Below are positions 36,594 through 47,300 of a DNA stretch of 64,000 bases, in pieces (position 1 is the first letter of the stretch; every line of letters starts with the position of its first letter). The notes beneath the pieces are model-generated. The model was given only the letters and a program-made list of their open reading frames with translations, made no database searches and was not told the DNA's origin. This DNA comes from Solimonas soli DSM 21787 (lineage in GTDB: Bacteria; Pseudomonadota; Gammaproteobacteria; Nevskiales; Nevskiaceae). Location of the stretch: NCBI RefSeq assembly GCF_000474945.1, contig NZ_AXDW01000007.1, positions 186,001 to 250,000 of the forward strand, in the 5' to 3' direction. Made by a program: the position numbers and the translations under genes.

Positions 36594-37764
36594 CGACGAT
36601 CTCCAGGCGGGAAGCGCGCAAGGCCGGCAGCACGCCGCCGAGCACGCCCATGAATACCGAGAACAGCAGGACCTGCACGGCGATCGCCGGCGTCAGGATC
36701 AGGCGGAACACCACTTCGGAAAACGTCTGCACATTGGTCGTCGAGATCTCGACGAACTGCATGAACGCGGCGGCGACCAGCCCGGCGACGCCGGCGACAA
36801 AGCCGAGCAGCGCCGCCTCCTGGATGAAGGCGCTGACGATGTTGCCGCGGCGGAAGCCCAGCGCGCGCAGCGTGCCGATCTCGCGCGTGCGGTTGGCGAC
36901 GCTCGCGTACATGGTGATCATCGCGCCGATGATCGCGCCGATCGAAAAGATGATGGTGATCGTCTGGCCGAGCACGGCGATGAAATTGGCGAGCTTCTCC
37001 GACTGGTCGGCGTAGAACGCCAGCTCGCGCTTGATATCGACTTTCAGCAGCGGCTGCGCGGCGACGGCACGGGCGAACGCGTCGTAGCTGCCGGCGTCGC
37101 GCAGGCCGACGACCACCGACGAGTACGCGTTGCGGCGGAAGGCCTGCATCATCTGCTCGCTGTCGCCCCACAGTTCCGAATCGAAGCCGTTGCCGCCGGC
37201 GTCGAAGACGCCGACGATGGTCCAGTCGCGCAGGCCGAAGCCGACGCGGTCGCCGATCGCCAGGCCGATCTTGCCGCGCGTCATCGCCGAGCCGACGATG
37301 ATCTCCGACGAGCCCGGCCGGAACGCGCGGCCGGCGACGATCTTCGCCTGCGGCCGCATCAGCATCCCGGTCGGCGTCGTGCCGCGCACGACGACGTTGG
37401 CCAGACCGCCGCCGTCGCGGCGCGGCAGGTTGACGAGCACCAGCACTTCGCGCGTGATGCGCGCCTGGCCGCGATCGGCCGACGCGAGGCCCGGCAGCGA
37501 TTCGATCAGATTGGCCTGCTCGCGCGTCAGCGAGCTCTGCACCTCGGTCTGCGAGCCCTGGCGGATGATGACGACATTGTTGTAGCTGCCGGTGCCGCCG
37601 AGCGTGTGGCGCAGGCCCTCGGCCATCATCAGCACGGTCGCGAACACGAACACCACCAGCGCCATGCCGGACGCCGTCAGGATCGTCGTCAGCTTGCGCG
37701 CGATCAGGTTGCGCGCGACGTAGGCGAACGACAGCCCGCGCTTGATCGGCAGCGGCGTCGCCAT
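36574..37764 (-). CDS. FtsX/MacB-type ABC permease 2
   Basis: A 396-residue permease. An N-terminal helix (TTILTASGMALVVFVFATVL) is followed by a periplasmic MacB-like domain (about residues 50-265), then three helices (ITIIFSIGAIIGAMITMYAS, ALLGFVAGVAGLVAAAFMQF, LLFSVFMGVLGGVLPALRAS) with the REIGTLRALGFRRG coupling element. It belongs to the FtsX superfamily, which moves substrates by mechanotransmission without a transmembrane tunnel. It overlaps the preceding permease gene by one base. Confidence 0.9.
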   Translation of the reverse strand: MATPLPIKRGLSFAYVARNLIARKLTTILTASGMALVVFVFATVLMMAEGLRHTLGGTGSYNNVVIIRQGSQTEVQSSLTREQANLIESLPGLASADRGQARITREVLVLVNLPRRDGGGLANVVVRGTTPTGMLMRPQAKIVAGRAFRPGSSEIIVGSAMTRGKIGLAIGDRVGFGLRDWTIVGVFDAGGNGFDSELWGDSEQMMQAFRRNAYSSVVVGLRDAGSYDAFARAVAAQPLLKVDIKRELAFYADQSEKLANFIAVLGQTITIIFSIGAIIGAMITMYASVANRTREIGTLRALGFRRGNIVSAFIQEAALLGFVAGVAGLVAAAFMQFVEISTTNVQTFSEVVFRLILTPAIAVQVLLFSVFMGVLGGVLPALRASRLEIVDALRSI

Positions 37765-38930
37765 CACGTCACCGCCCGCAGGCCGTCGACGATGCGCACG
37801 CGCGCGCTCGACCATGCCGGCGCCAGCGCCGCGCACAGGCCGATCAGCAGTGCCGAAACGAGCTGCAGCACGATCGTCAGCGGCCGCACTTCGAAGACCA
37901 GGAACAGGTCGCGCGTCGCCTTGAAGAACGCGTCGGCGAGCGGAAACGTCAGGGCGATGCCGAGCGCGCCGCCGGCCAGCGACAGGCTCAGCGACTCGCC
38001 GATGATCAGCAGCGAGACGAACGAATCGCGAAAGCCCAGTGCCTTCAATGTCGCGTATTCGCGCATGCGCTCGCGCGCCGACATCGCCATGGTGTTGGCC
38101 ATCACCGCCATCATGATCAGCACGACGACGTAGGCGACCGTCTGGATCGCCAGCAGGATGGTGTCGACCATGGCGATGAAGCCGAGCTGGAAGGCCTTCT
38201 GCGTCTCGGTGCGCGTCTCGGCCAGCGAGTTGGCGAAGCCGCTGTCGATCGCCGCCGAGATCGCCGCCGCCTGCGCCGGATGGTCGATGTCGACGACGAA
38301 CACGCCGGCGCGGTCGGCCAGCGACGGCAGCGCGCGCTTCAGCGCCTCGTTGACGTAGTCCCAGTGCAGGATGAACTGGCCTTCGTCGACCTTGGCGTCG
38401 GCGCCGCCGTAGATGCCGCGGATCGTGAAGCTCCAGGTGCCCGGATAGATCGTGCCCTTCAGTGGCACCTGGTCGCCGATCTTCCAGCCGTACTTGCGCA
38501 CCAGCTTGCGGCCGACGATCACGCCGCGGCGGTCGTGCTGGAACGCCGACAGCTGCGCCGGCGGCACGACGAATTCCGGATACAGATCGAAGTAGCTGCC
38601 GGCGTCGACCGCGTACTGCGGAAAGAAATGCTTGTCGTCGACGTAGATGCCGCCGAACCAGTTGACCCAGGTCACGCCGCGGACGCCAGGCACGCGGCGG
38701 ATGCGCGCGGCATACGTCACCGGCAGCGAGAAGCTCAGCGACGCCTCGTTGCGCGTGATCAGGCGCGCCGACGAACCGAGTTCGGCGCCGGCGTACCAGG
38801 AATCGACGACGGTGCGCAGCAGGCCGAACGAGACGATGGCGACGGCGATGCCGGCCATCGTCAGGCCGGTGCGCAGGCGATGCCGCCACATGTTCTTGCG
38901 CGCCAGGCGCACGATGTAGGCGGCGAGCAT
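37764..38930 (-). CDS. FtsX/MacB-type ABC permease 1
   Basis: A 388-residue permease with the same plan as its neighbour: an N-terminal helix ([18 protein letters not shown]), a large periplasmic domain (about 45-255) and three C-terminal helices, with the [14 protein letters not shown] coupling element. The two permeases differ clearly in sequence, so they probably form a heterodimer driven by one ATPase. It abuts the ATPase gene with no spacer. Confidence 0.9.
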   Translation of the reverse strand: MLAAYIVRLARKNMWRHRLRTGLTMAGIAVAIVSFGLLRTVVDSWYAGAELGSSARLITRNEASLSFSLPVTYAARIRRVPGVRGVTWVNWFGGIYVDDKHFFPQYAVDAGSYFDLYPEFVVPPAQLSAFQHDRRGVIVGRKLVRKYGWKIGDQVPLKGTIYPGTWSFTIRGIYGGADAKVDEGQFILHWDYVNEALKRALPSLADRAGVFVVDIDHPAQAAAISAAIDSGFANSLAETRTETQKAFQLGFIAMVDTILLAIQTVAYVVVLIMMAVMANTMAMSARERMREYATLKALGFRDSFVSLLIIGESLSLSLAGGALGIALTFPLADAFFKATRDLFLVFEVRPLTIVLQLVSALLIGLCAALAPAWSSARVRIVDGLRAVT

Positions 38931-39625
<695 letters not shown>

Positions 39626-39626
<1 letters not shown>

Positions 39627-40849
39627 CAGCGCTCCGCAGCCAGTTTGAGGCGGCTGCCGTCGCGCACGCCGTGGCCCGGCGCGAGCACCACGGTGTCGCC
39701 GCTCTTCAGCGTGCCGCTGATTTCGCGCACGGCGCCGAGCGTGGCGCCGGTGTTCACCGCGACCTCGCGCGCGCGGCCGCCGTCGGCGACGACGTAGACG
39801 ACGTCGTGGCCGTCGCGCTGCACGATCGCCGCCGGATTGACGGCGAGCACCGGCTGGCTCTGCGCCGTGCCGCCGAGCCCCTGCGACAGGAAGCTCACGC
39901 GCGCGCTCATGTCCGGCAGGATGCTGCCGTCGGCGTCGAGGATGCGCACCTTGGTCGTCACCGTCGCGCTCGAACGGTTGACGGCCGGCACGACGACGCT
40001 GACCTCGCCGCGGAAGCGGCGCTCGGGAAACGCGTCGAGCGCGATCTCGCAGGGCTGGCCGGTCTTGAGCTGCGACAGCGCCGATTCGGACACGTCGGCG
40101 TCGACTTCGAGCGTGCTCATGTCGGCGAGCACCAGCACCGCGCCCTTGGCGTCGGCCGCCGACGACAGCGGCGTGATGATGTCGCCGAGGTTGGCGCTGC
40201 GCGCGATGACGGTGCCGTCGAACGGCGCGCGGATCTGCGTGTAGTCGAGATTGCTGTGCGCGTATTCCTCGTTGGCGCGCGCCGCGGCCAGCGAGGCCTG
40301 CGCGCTTTCGAGCGCGGCCTTGGCGCGCGCGACGCGCGAGCGTCCGTCCTGCAGGTTCAGCAGCGACACCAGCTTCTTGCTGAACAGCAGCTGCATGCGC
40401 CCGAGATTGGTGTTGGCGTCGTCGAATTCGCTCCTTGCCGTCGCCACGCCGGCGGCGGCGACGGCCGTGTTGGCGACGGCGGCACGGTAGCTGGCGGCGA
40501 CGTCGTGGCTTTCGAGGCGGGCGACGACGTCGCCTTCCTTGACGTGGTCGCCTTCGCTCGGGCCTATCCATTCGACGCGGCCCGTGCCTTTCGACGACAC
40601 CGCGGTCTTGCGCCGCGCGACGACGTAGCCGGTCGCATTGAGCAGCTCGTACTGCTGCGACGGCCAGGCGCTGACCACCTGCGAGGTCTGCAGCGCGGCT
40701 GACGACGGCAGCAGCAGCCAGACGACGACGGCGATCGCGGCCGCCAGCAGCGCCCAGTGCCAGCGCGGCCGGCGACGCGCGAGCTTGACCTTGAGGCCGC
40801 CGGTTGCGTCGCGCTGCACGCGCAGCTTGTCGAGATTCAGGTCGTTCAC
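39626..40849 (-). CDS. periplasmic adaptor (MacA/HlyD-type membrane fusion protein)
   Basis: A 407-residue protein with one membrane helix ([19 protein letters not shown]), a lipoyl-like domain ([20 protein letters not shown]), a long helical hairpin (residues about 120-205), the second lipoyl half ([20 protein letters not shown]) and beta-barrel/MP domains ([18 protein letters not shown]). It fits a MacA-type adaptor bridging the inner-membrane ABC transporter and the TolC-like channel. It overlaps the second condensation-like gene by 4 bases. Confidence 0.9.
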
Positions 40850-42075
40850 GCGGCGGCCTCTACTGCGGTCGAGAAATGCTGGCGATACGCTTCGACCAGC
40901 GCATCGAGCTGGCCTTCATGGTTGTAGGCGGCCGGCGCCGCGAACGACACCGACACGTCGTGCGGCGTGTTGACGAAAACGACGTTGAGCTTGCCGACTG
41001 CGCCGGGGATGCCGTACAGGCGTGCGGCCTTGAAGCCGGGAAAGTCGTAGTGCTCGGGCTTGATGGTGCCCATCGACACGATGCCGCCGCTCGGCAGGCC
41101 GGGGCCGGCTTCGTGCAGCACCGCGTCGATCTTCGGGCGCAGCTGGCGCAGCATGAACCACACCGGCAGCCACCGCAGCAGCCTCGCGCCGGGGAACTGG
41201 CGGCAGTCGGCGAAGGCCTTCACGCGCGCGTTGAGCTGCTGGACGACGGTGCGCGGCGTCGCGCCCGGCTCGACGGTCAGGCGCAGGTAGCCGGTGAGGT
41301 TGCCGATGCCCATTTCGTGGATGCGGAAGCCGCGGTAGTCGACCGGCACCGTGAAGCCGATTTCGCCGGCCTCGCGGCGGCGCGCCCAGTCGGCGAGGAA
41401 CACCGCGGTCTTCGGCAGCAGCTGCGAAACGTTGCGGTCGAGCAGCACGCGGCGCCAGATGAAGCGCACGCCGCGGCGTTCCGCGCTGCCCGCCGCGGCC
41501 GGCCGCAGCACCGGCATGCAGTTCGACGGCAGCGTCGGCGCCTCGTCCGGAATCTGCGCGCGGTACCGCTCCTGCACGTCGAAGTCGCTCAGCCGCGAGT
41601 CGGAACCCTGCAGCGGCTCGCCGCGCAGGGCGCGGCAGATCTCGAGCGCCCAGTGCATGCAGCCGCGGCCGTCGATCGCCGCGTGCAGCGTGCGAAAGAC
41701 GATGCGCGTCCTGCCGTCGCGGCACGGCACCAGCAGCACGTCGGCGATCGGTCCCCGGCGCCGCGGATCGAGCCGCTCATCGAGGTACGGCGCGCCCTGC
41801 TCGCTGTTGCCGTCCCAGTCGGACCTCGGCAGCGCGCGCACCTGCGGCGCGATGCCGCTGTCGACCCAGCGCGACAAGCCGAGCCAGCCGCGCAGGCGCA
41901 CGCGGATCGCCGGATTGGCGGCGGCGGCGCGGTCGACGGCCGCCTGCAGCAGGCGCGGATCGACCTCGCCCTCGCCTTCGAGAATGCCGTCGACGTGATA
42001 GCGGTACGCGGCATTGATGACCAGCGAATAGCGTTCGAGCGGCGAAACGCGGCGTTGGTAGCGGCGCGATGTCAT
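40846..42075 (-). CDS. condensation/acyltransferase-fold protein 2, altered active-site motif
   Basis: A 409-residue protein with the same general layout as the operon's other condensation-like protein: N-terminal [40 protein letters not shown], a motif [11 protein letters not shown] near residue 130, and a C-terminal [19 protein letters not shown]. The usual HHxxxDG reads LHAAIDG, so the first His is lost while the catalytic second His and Asp remain. It may still be an acyltransferase. It overlaps the hydrolase gene by 4 bases. Substrates unknown. Confidence 0.7.
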   Translation of the reverse strand: MTSRRYQRRVSPLERYSLVINAAYRYHVDGILEGEGEVDPRLLQAAVDRAAAANPAIRVRLRGWLGLSRWVDSGIAPQVRALPRSDWDGNSEQGAPYLDERLDPRRRGPIADVLLVPCRDGRTRIVFRTLHAAIDGRGCMHWALEICRALRGEPLQGSDSRLSDFDVQERYRAQIPDEAPTLPSNCMPVLRPAAAGSAERRGVRFIWRRVLLDRNVSQLLPKTAVFLADWARRREAGEIGFTVPVDYRGFRIHEMGIGNLTGYLRLTVEPGATPRTVVQQLNARVKAFADCRQFPGARLLRWLPVWFMLRQLRPKIDAVLHEAGPGLPSGGIVSMGTIKPEHYDFPGFKAARLYGIPGAVGKLNVVFVNTPHDVSVSFAAPAAYNHEGQLDALVEAYRQHFSTAVEAAA

Positions 42076-42863
42076 GCCGTCTCCCGGAGATCGTGTGCGT
42101 GCATGTCGTCAGTGAGGAATCGCGTCAGCGCCGCCAGCAGGGCCTGCGGCGCTTCTTCGGGGATGTAGTGGCCGCAGTCCAGCCACTCGAGCGCGGCCTG
42201 CGGCAGCACGGCGGCGAGACGTTCACCGGCGGCGCGGCACGGCGACGCGCGGCCGTAGACCAGCAGCACCGGCAGCTTCAGCGCGGCGAGCGCGGCATCG
42301 GGCTCGGCGTCCATCGCCTGCACATCGGCGCGCAGAGTCGAGGCGAAGAACAGCGCCTGCAGGCGCTGCTGCTGGCGCTCGCGGCGGCGGCCGCCGAGGC
42401 CGGCGAACTGTTGGTCGAGCCAGGCGCCGAGATCGTCCGCCGTGCGCAGGCCGGCGAAGCTCGGCGCGACGTGCTCGCGCGCCGGCATCGGCGCGTCGAC
42501 GAGCACGAGGCGGCGCACCGCGCGCGGCCGGCGCAGCGCGTAGCGCAGCGCGATCAGCGCGCCCATGCTGTGACCGACGATGTCGACGCCGGCATCGGCC
42601 TGGCCGTGGTGCGCCAGCACGCGGCCGAGATCGTCGGCCTGGCGATCGAGATCGAAGCCGTCCCGCGGCAGGCTGCTGGCGCCGTGGCCGCGCTGGTCGT
42701 AGAGGATCACGCGGCGGCTCGCCGACAGCGGCGACGCAAGCGACGAATACCAGCTCGCCATGTTGCCGGACACCAGGCCGTGCAGCATGACCAGCGGCGG
42801 CGCCGAGCGCGCGCCGAGCGCGAGGGTCGCGAGCTGTGCGCCGGGCACGCCAATCAGTTCCAT
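42072..42863 (-). CDS. alpha/beta hydrolase of the polyketide cluster
   Basis: A 263-residue alpha/beta hydrolase: oxyanion HGLVSGNM, YDQRGHGASS, nucleophile elbow VGHSMGAL, acid in the VYGRASPC region and His in LDCGHYIPEE. In this operon it could act as a thioesterase releasing the acyl chain, or as an esterase; nothing in the sequence decides. No signal peptide, so cytoplasmic. It overlaps the glycosyltransferase gene by 10 bases and the second condensation-like gene by 4. Confidence 0.85.
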   Translation of the reverse strand: MELIGVPGAQLATLALGARSAPPLVMLHGLVSGNMASWYSSLASPLSASRRVILYDQRGHGASSLPRDGFDLDRQADDLGRVLAHHGQADAGVDIVGHSMGALIALRYALRRPRAVRRLVLVDAPMPAREHVAPSFAGLRTADDLGAWLDQQFAGLGGRRRERQQQRLQALFFASTLRADVQAMDAEPDAALAALKLPVLLVYGRASPCRAAGERLAAVLPQAALEWLDCGHYIPEEAPQALLAALTRFLTDDMHAHDLRETA

Positions 42864-44047
42864 GACGCCGCCTTGCGCGCTGGCGCGGCCGTCAGCGCGG
42901 CGATGTGCGCGGCGGCGCCGGCGGCGCCCGGCGCGGCGCGCAGCGCGGCGCCGATGCGTCGCGCCTGCTCGGCAAGCGACGGCGTCGCCAGCAGCTTTTC
43001 GATCGTCGCACGCGCCGCCGCCGGCGTGACCTTGCCGTGGCGCATGAACAAGCCGGCACCGGCGGCGATGACCTGGTGCGCGATCACCGGCTGGTCGTCG
43101 CGGATCGGCGCGACGACCAGCGGCAGGCCCTGCAGCAGCGCTTCGCAGACGGTGTTGTGGCCGGCATGGCAGATCACGCCGTCGACGCGGGCCAGCAGCT
43201 CGGTCTGCGGCACGTAGTCGCGCACCAGCACATTGTCCGGCGCCTGCGCGGCCAGCGACGGCGGCGCGACCATCACCGCCTGCAGCTGCGGCAGCCCGGC
43301 GAGCGCGGCGCACATCACCTCGAAGAAGCGCGTGTCGCGGTCGCGGCTGACGGTGCCGAGCGTGATCAGCAGCCGGCGGCGGTCCTCGCGCAGCCAGTCC
43401 CACGGGAATTCGACGCGGCGGCGGCCCTCGCCGCGCGTCGGGCCGACGAAGGCATACGGCGCGGCGATGCGTGCGTGCGCGTCGCCGAGCAGCGCCTCGA
43501 TCGAGAAGACGATGACTTTGTGCGGCGAGAAGTCCGGCCGCTCGACGGGCGGCGTTTCCGGCAGGCAGCGGCACTGCAGGCTGTGGTACTGCGCGGCGAC
43601 CCAGTCGTCGAAGGCCGGCGACATCTTGAGGATGGACGCGCTGGTCGTCACCAGCGTCGCCCACGGCAGGCCGAGCTTGCGCGCGACCAGCGCGCCGGCC
43701 GGCATCTGGTGGTCGACGACCATGACGTCCGGCTGGAAGCTGCGCGCGATCGCATCGAGCGGCGCGAACAGGCGCGCGGCGAGCGGGATCGTGTAGTCCT
43801 CGAAGAACAGGCGCACGCTCTCGAGGCCGCGCACCCGCGCCGACACCGCGCCGAGATCGTCGTCGTTCGCGTCGGCTTCGCCGTCGAGCGGATAGACGCG
43901 CGCGCGCGGCGGCAGCTTGTCGCCGAGCTGGCGGCGATGCAGCGCCCAGGCGACGACGTGGCCGCGCCGTTCGAGCTCGTCGGCGACCGCCAGCGCCGGG
44001 TTCAGATGCCCGGTCAGCGGCGGCACGGTGATGAGGATGCGCGCCAT
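42854..44047 (-). CDS. GT1-type glycosyltransferase (MGT family)
   Basis: A 397-residue GT-B glycosyltransferase. The N-terminal TGHLNPALAVADELERRGH fits the acceptor domain of macrolide- and lipid-type transferases. The C-terminal nucleotide-sugar motif is VICHAGHNTVCEALLQGLPL with VAPIRDDQP. The usual HGG of the motif reads HAG. By family it transfers a sugar from NDP-sugar to a small hydrophobic acceptor, so the cluster's product is probably glycosylated. No NDP-sugar synthesis genes are in the operon, so a common sugar donor is likely. Confidence 0.9.
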   Translation of the reverse strand: MARILITVPPLTGHLNPALAVADELERRGHVVAWALHRRQLGDKLPPRARVYPLDGEADANDDDLGAVSARVRGLESVRLFFEDYTIPLAARLFAPLDAIARSFQPDVMVVDHQMPAGALVARKLGLPWATLVTTSASILKMSPAFDDWVAAQYHSLQCRCLPETPPVERPDFSPHKVIVFSIEALLGDAHARIAAPYAFVGPTRGEGRRRVEFPWDWLREDRRRLLITLGTVSRDRDTRFFEVMCAALAGLPQLQAVMVAPPSLAAQAPDNVLVRDYVPQTELLARVDGVICHAGHNTVCEALLQGLPLVVAPIRDDQPVIAHQVIAAGAGLFMRHGKVTPAAARATIEKLLATPSLAEQARRIGAALRAAPGAAGAAAHIAALTAAPARKAASWN

Positions 44048-44054
44048 GCGCGGC

Positions 44055-44342
44055 TCAGGCGGCGCCCGCCGTCGCCTCGGCGACGTAGGCCGCGAGCTCG
44101 CCGACCGACAGGCCGATCAGCTCCTGGATGCTGCGGCCGGACAGCCAGCCGACGATGTCGAGCTGCGCGCCGTAGTGCGCCTGGATCGCCTCGGCGATCT
44201 TCACGAACTCGATGCTCTCGATTTCGAGATCGTCGTTGAAGCGCGTTTCGGCATCGATGTCGTACAGCGCGATCCAGTCTTCATTGATCGTGCTGCGGAT
44301 CTTGGCGATGACCAGTTCGAGGGTGTCGTCGTAGCGGCTCAT
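44055..44342 (-). CDS. free-standing acyl carrier protein
   Basis: A 95-residue helical protein with an ACP-like centre: RFNDDLEIESIEFVKIAEAI, where the Ser of IES-I-E stands at the phosphopantetheine position (in place of the common DSL). It lies 28 bases after the second synthase, whose C-terminus is a phosphopantetheinyl transferase, and 7 bases before the glycosyltransferase gene. It may carry a starter unit or the finished chain to the acyltransferase-type enzymes. Confidence 0.8.
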   Translation of the reverse strand: MSRYDDTLELVIAKIRSTINEDWIALYDIDAETRFNDDLEIESIEFVKIAEAIQAHYGAQLDIVGWLSGRSIQELIGLSVGELAAYVAEATAGAA

Positions 44343-44370
44343 GCGGGGGAATAAGTCGGGGAGAGAGAAT

Positions 44371-47300
44371 TCAGGAAGCGACGGCCGCCGCCGGTCCGGC
44401 GTCGGGCCTGCGATTCGAATCGGCATCGGCATCGGCATCGGCGGCGGCGAGCGCGGCGTCGACCGTCCAGCCGAGCACATGGCCCGGCAGCACGTGCGTG
44501 ACGATCCAGCGGCCGTTGACGCGCAGGCAGTCGCCGTCGCGCGCCTCGATGACGGTGTCGCGCAGATGGCCGCCGAGGCCGGTGCGCGCGGCCTTGGCCG
44601 CCGCTTCCTTGGCGACCCAGCCGCGCGTCCATTCGATGTCGGCGACGGCGTTGTCGGTGCCGAGCAGCAGCGCGCGCTCGGCCGGCGTGAACGCCATCGC
44701 CACGAAGCCTGGGTCGCGCGCCTCGATGCGTTCGAGATCGATGCCGACCGCCTGCGCGCCGACGATCGCCGCCGCCAGCGTGTCCTTGTGCGCGATCGAG
44801 ATCTGCAGCGCGGCCGGCACGACGTCGGTGACGTTGCCGTGCACGTGCGGCGCGCCGTCGCCGTCGTTGGCGATGCGCAGTTCCTGCGGAAAGATGTCGC
44901 CGGCGGCGCCCTGCCCGCGCAGCCACGCGCGCACCGCGTCCTTGGCGGCGACGCGGCCGTTGAGCCATTGCCGGCGGCGGCGCGGCGGCAGGCCGGCGTA
45001 GACCTCGCGCTCGGCAGCGGTCAGATAGCGGCGGCTGATGTAGTCGCGCAGGATCGCGGTGTCGTAGCGGTCGTCGAACAGCGCGACGTTCGGCGGCACC
45101 GCCTGCGAGACCTGCAGGCGCGACAGCGCGCGGCTCGCTTCCCAGAACGCCTTGTCCATCTGGTAGCGGCGCGTGCGCCAGCCGGCGATGGCGATGCGCA
45201 AACGCCCGCTCGCATCGCGCAGCTGGTGATCGCTGACGCAGTTCAGCTCGTCGAGCGCGGCGATGCGCACCTGCGCGCTCAGCGTCTCGCCGGGCTGCGG
45301 ATCGGGTGCGAAGAACCGGATGCGGTCGACGCCGATCGGCATCGCCAGGCAGTCGCGCGGCTGCTCCATCACCCAGTAGCCGGCGAGCTGGCCCATGTTG
45401 TCGAGCAGCGCGCCCTTGCCGTCCGGCACGCGCAGGCGGCCGTCGATGCCGTTGTCGCCGATCGCGTCGAGCGCGTTGACGCCCTGGTAGGCCGGACCGT
45501 GGAACATCCAGCGCTGGCGATACAGGTCGGCGGCGGCGACCGCCGTCGCGCGTGGCGCCGCCAGCGGCGCCGGCGGCGCCAGATCGGCGTCCGGATACTG
45601 CGCGGCGACGTGCACGCGCGCCTTGAAGTAGCCGGCGATTTCCGCTTCCACCGTCTGCGCGTCCAGCGACTGCAGCACGATGTCGACGGTCAGCGGCTGC
45701 GTGACGACCAGCCAGTTGTAGGCCTGGATGTGGCTGATCTCGACGACCTTGAGCAGCGGCAGCGCTTCCTCGACGGCCTCGCGCACCAGCATCGCTTCCA
45801 TCGTCATCGGCACGACCGGATGGCGGTCGGCGACGATCGGCCAGCCGTCGCGCTGCGGGTAAAGCTCGTGGTCGCGCACGTATGGGATCGTGCTGTGCAG
45901 ATCGAGCAGGCGCTGCACGCGGCGGCTGATGCGCGCCGCCGGCACCGCGACCGGCGCCGGCGCGGCGCGATGGCGCTGCCAGGCGGCGAGCACGTCGCGG
46001 CCGGCGCGTTCGATGTCGGCGAGCGTGTCGCGCAGCAGACGGCCGACCGCGTCGTTGGCGGCCACGTCGGTGATGTCGGCGATCTGCTGCGGCAGCGCCG
46101 TGCCGCCGCGCAGCGACGGCGGCAGCAGTTCAGCGGCCAGCGGCTCGCGCACACGCAGCAGCGGCACGCCGAGCGACAGGCGCCGCGTGCTCGGCGTCGG
46201 CGCGTCATCAGCGGCCGGCGTCGCGACTGCCGGCGCCTGCAGCAGCCGCGTGTCGAACGTCGCGCCCTCGACCCACAGCGCCGCGCAAAGCTGCTGCAGC
46301 TGCGCGAGGCCGCTGCGTTCCTCGTGATGGCTGGCGAGCGCGCGATGCGGCCGGCCGCTCAGGGTGTCGGCTATGAAGCCCGGCAATGAACCCGTGCCGA
46401 CCTGCACGAACACGCGCACGCCGTCGTCGTACAGCGCCTCGGTCAGCGCGCGGAAGCGCACCGGCTGCAGCAGATGGTCGAGCGCGAGCTGGCGCTTGCC
46501 GTCGAGGTCGGCCGGAAAGCGCTGCGCGGTCGTCGCCGACCACACCGGCACCGCCGGCTCGACGAGATCGGCGCGGCCGAAGAAGTCGCGGTACCAGTCC
46601 ATGTGGCCGGCGAACAGCGGCGAATGGAAGCCCGACACGAACGGCAGGATCTGCACGAACACGTTCTGCGTGCGCAGCCGCGAGGCGGCGATCTCGACCG
46701 CGGCGCGCTCGCCGCAGGCGATGACCTGGTGCGGGCAGTTGTCGTGCGAGATGGCGATGCGTTCGAGGCCGGAGATCGCGACGGCGAGCTTCTCCTCGCT
46801 GCACGACGCGGCGAGGAACTGCACGTCCGGAAACTGCATCGCGTCGAGATCGAGCCCGGCATTGGTACGGTCGGACAGCGCCTGATCCATCATCCCCGCG
46901 CACAGCATCGCGCTCCATTCGCCGATGCTGTGGCCGGCGTAGACGTCGGCGCGGATGCCGAGGCCGGCCAGCAGGTCGTACAGATAGCGGTTGAAGCCGA
47001 GCAGGCCGATGACGACCTTCATCAGGGACTCGGCCGGAGCCAGCGGCTCGCACCAGCGCGGCAGCGGCTTGCCGAAATAGGCGGCGAGATCGCGCGCCTG
47101 CGGCGCGAACGTGCTGTCGACGCCGGGGAACACGAAGGCCAGCTTGCCACCGTCGCTGAGCAGGCCGCGCGGCGAGAACCAGATCTGCTGGCGGCCGCTC
47201 CACGGCTTGCCGGACGCCACGGCCTTGCGCGCCATCGCCAGCTTCTTGTCGTCGGGCTCGACGATCACCAGCCGGCACGGCGCGGCGCCCGGCACGGCGT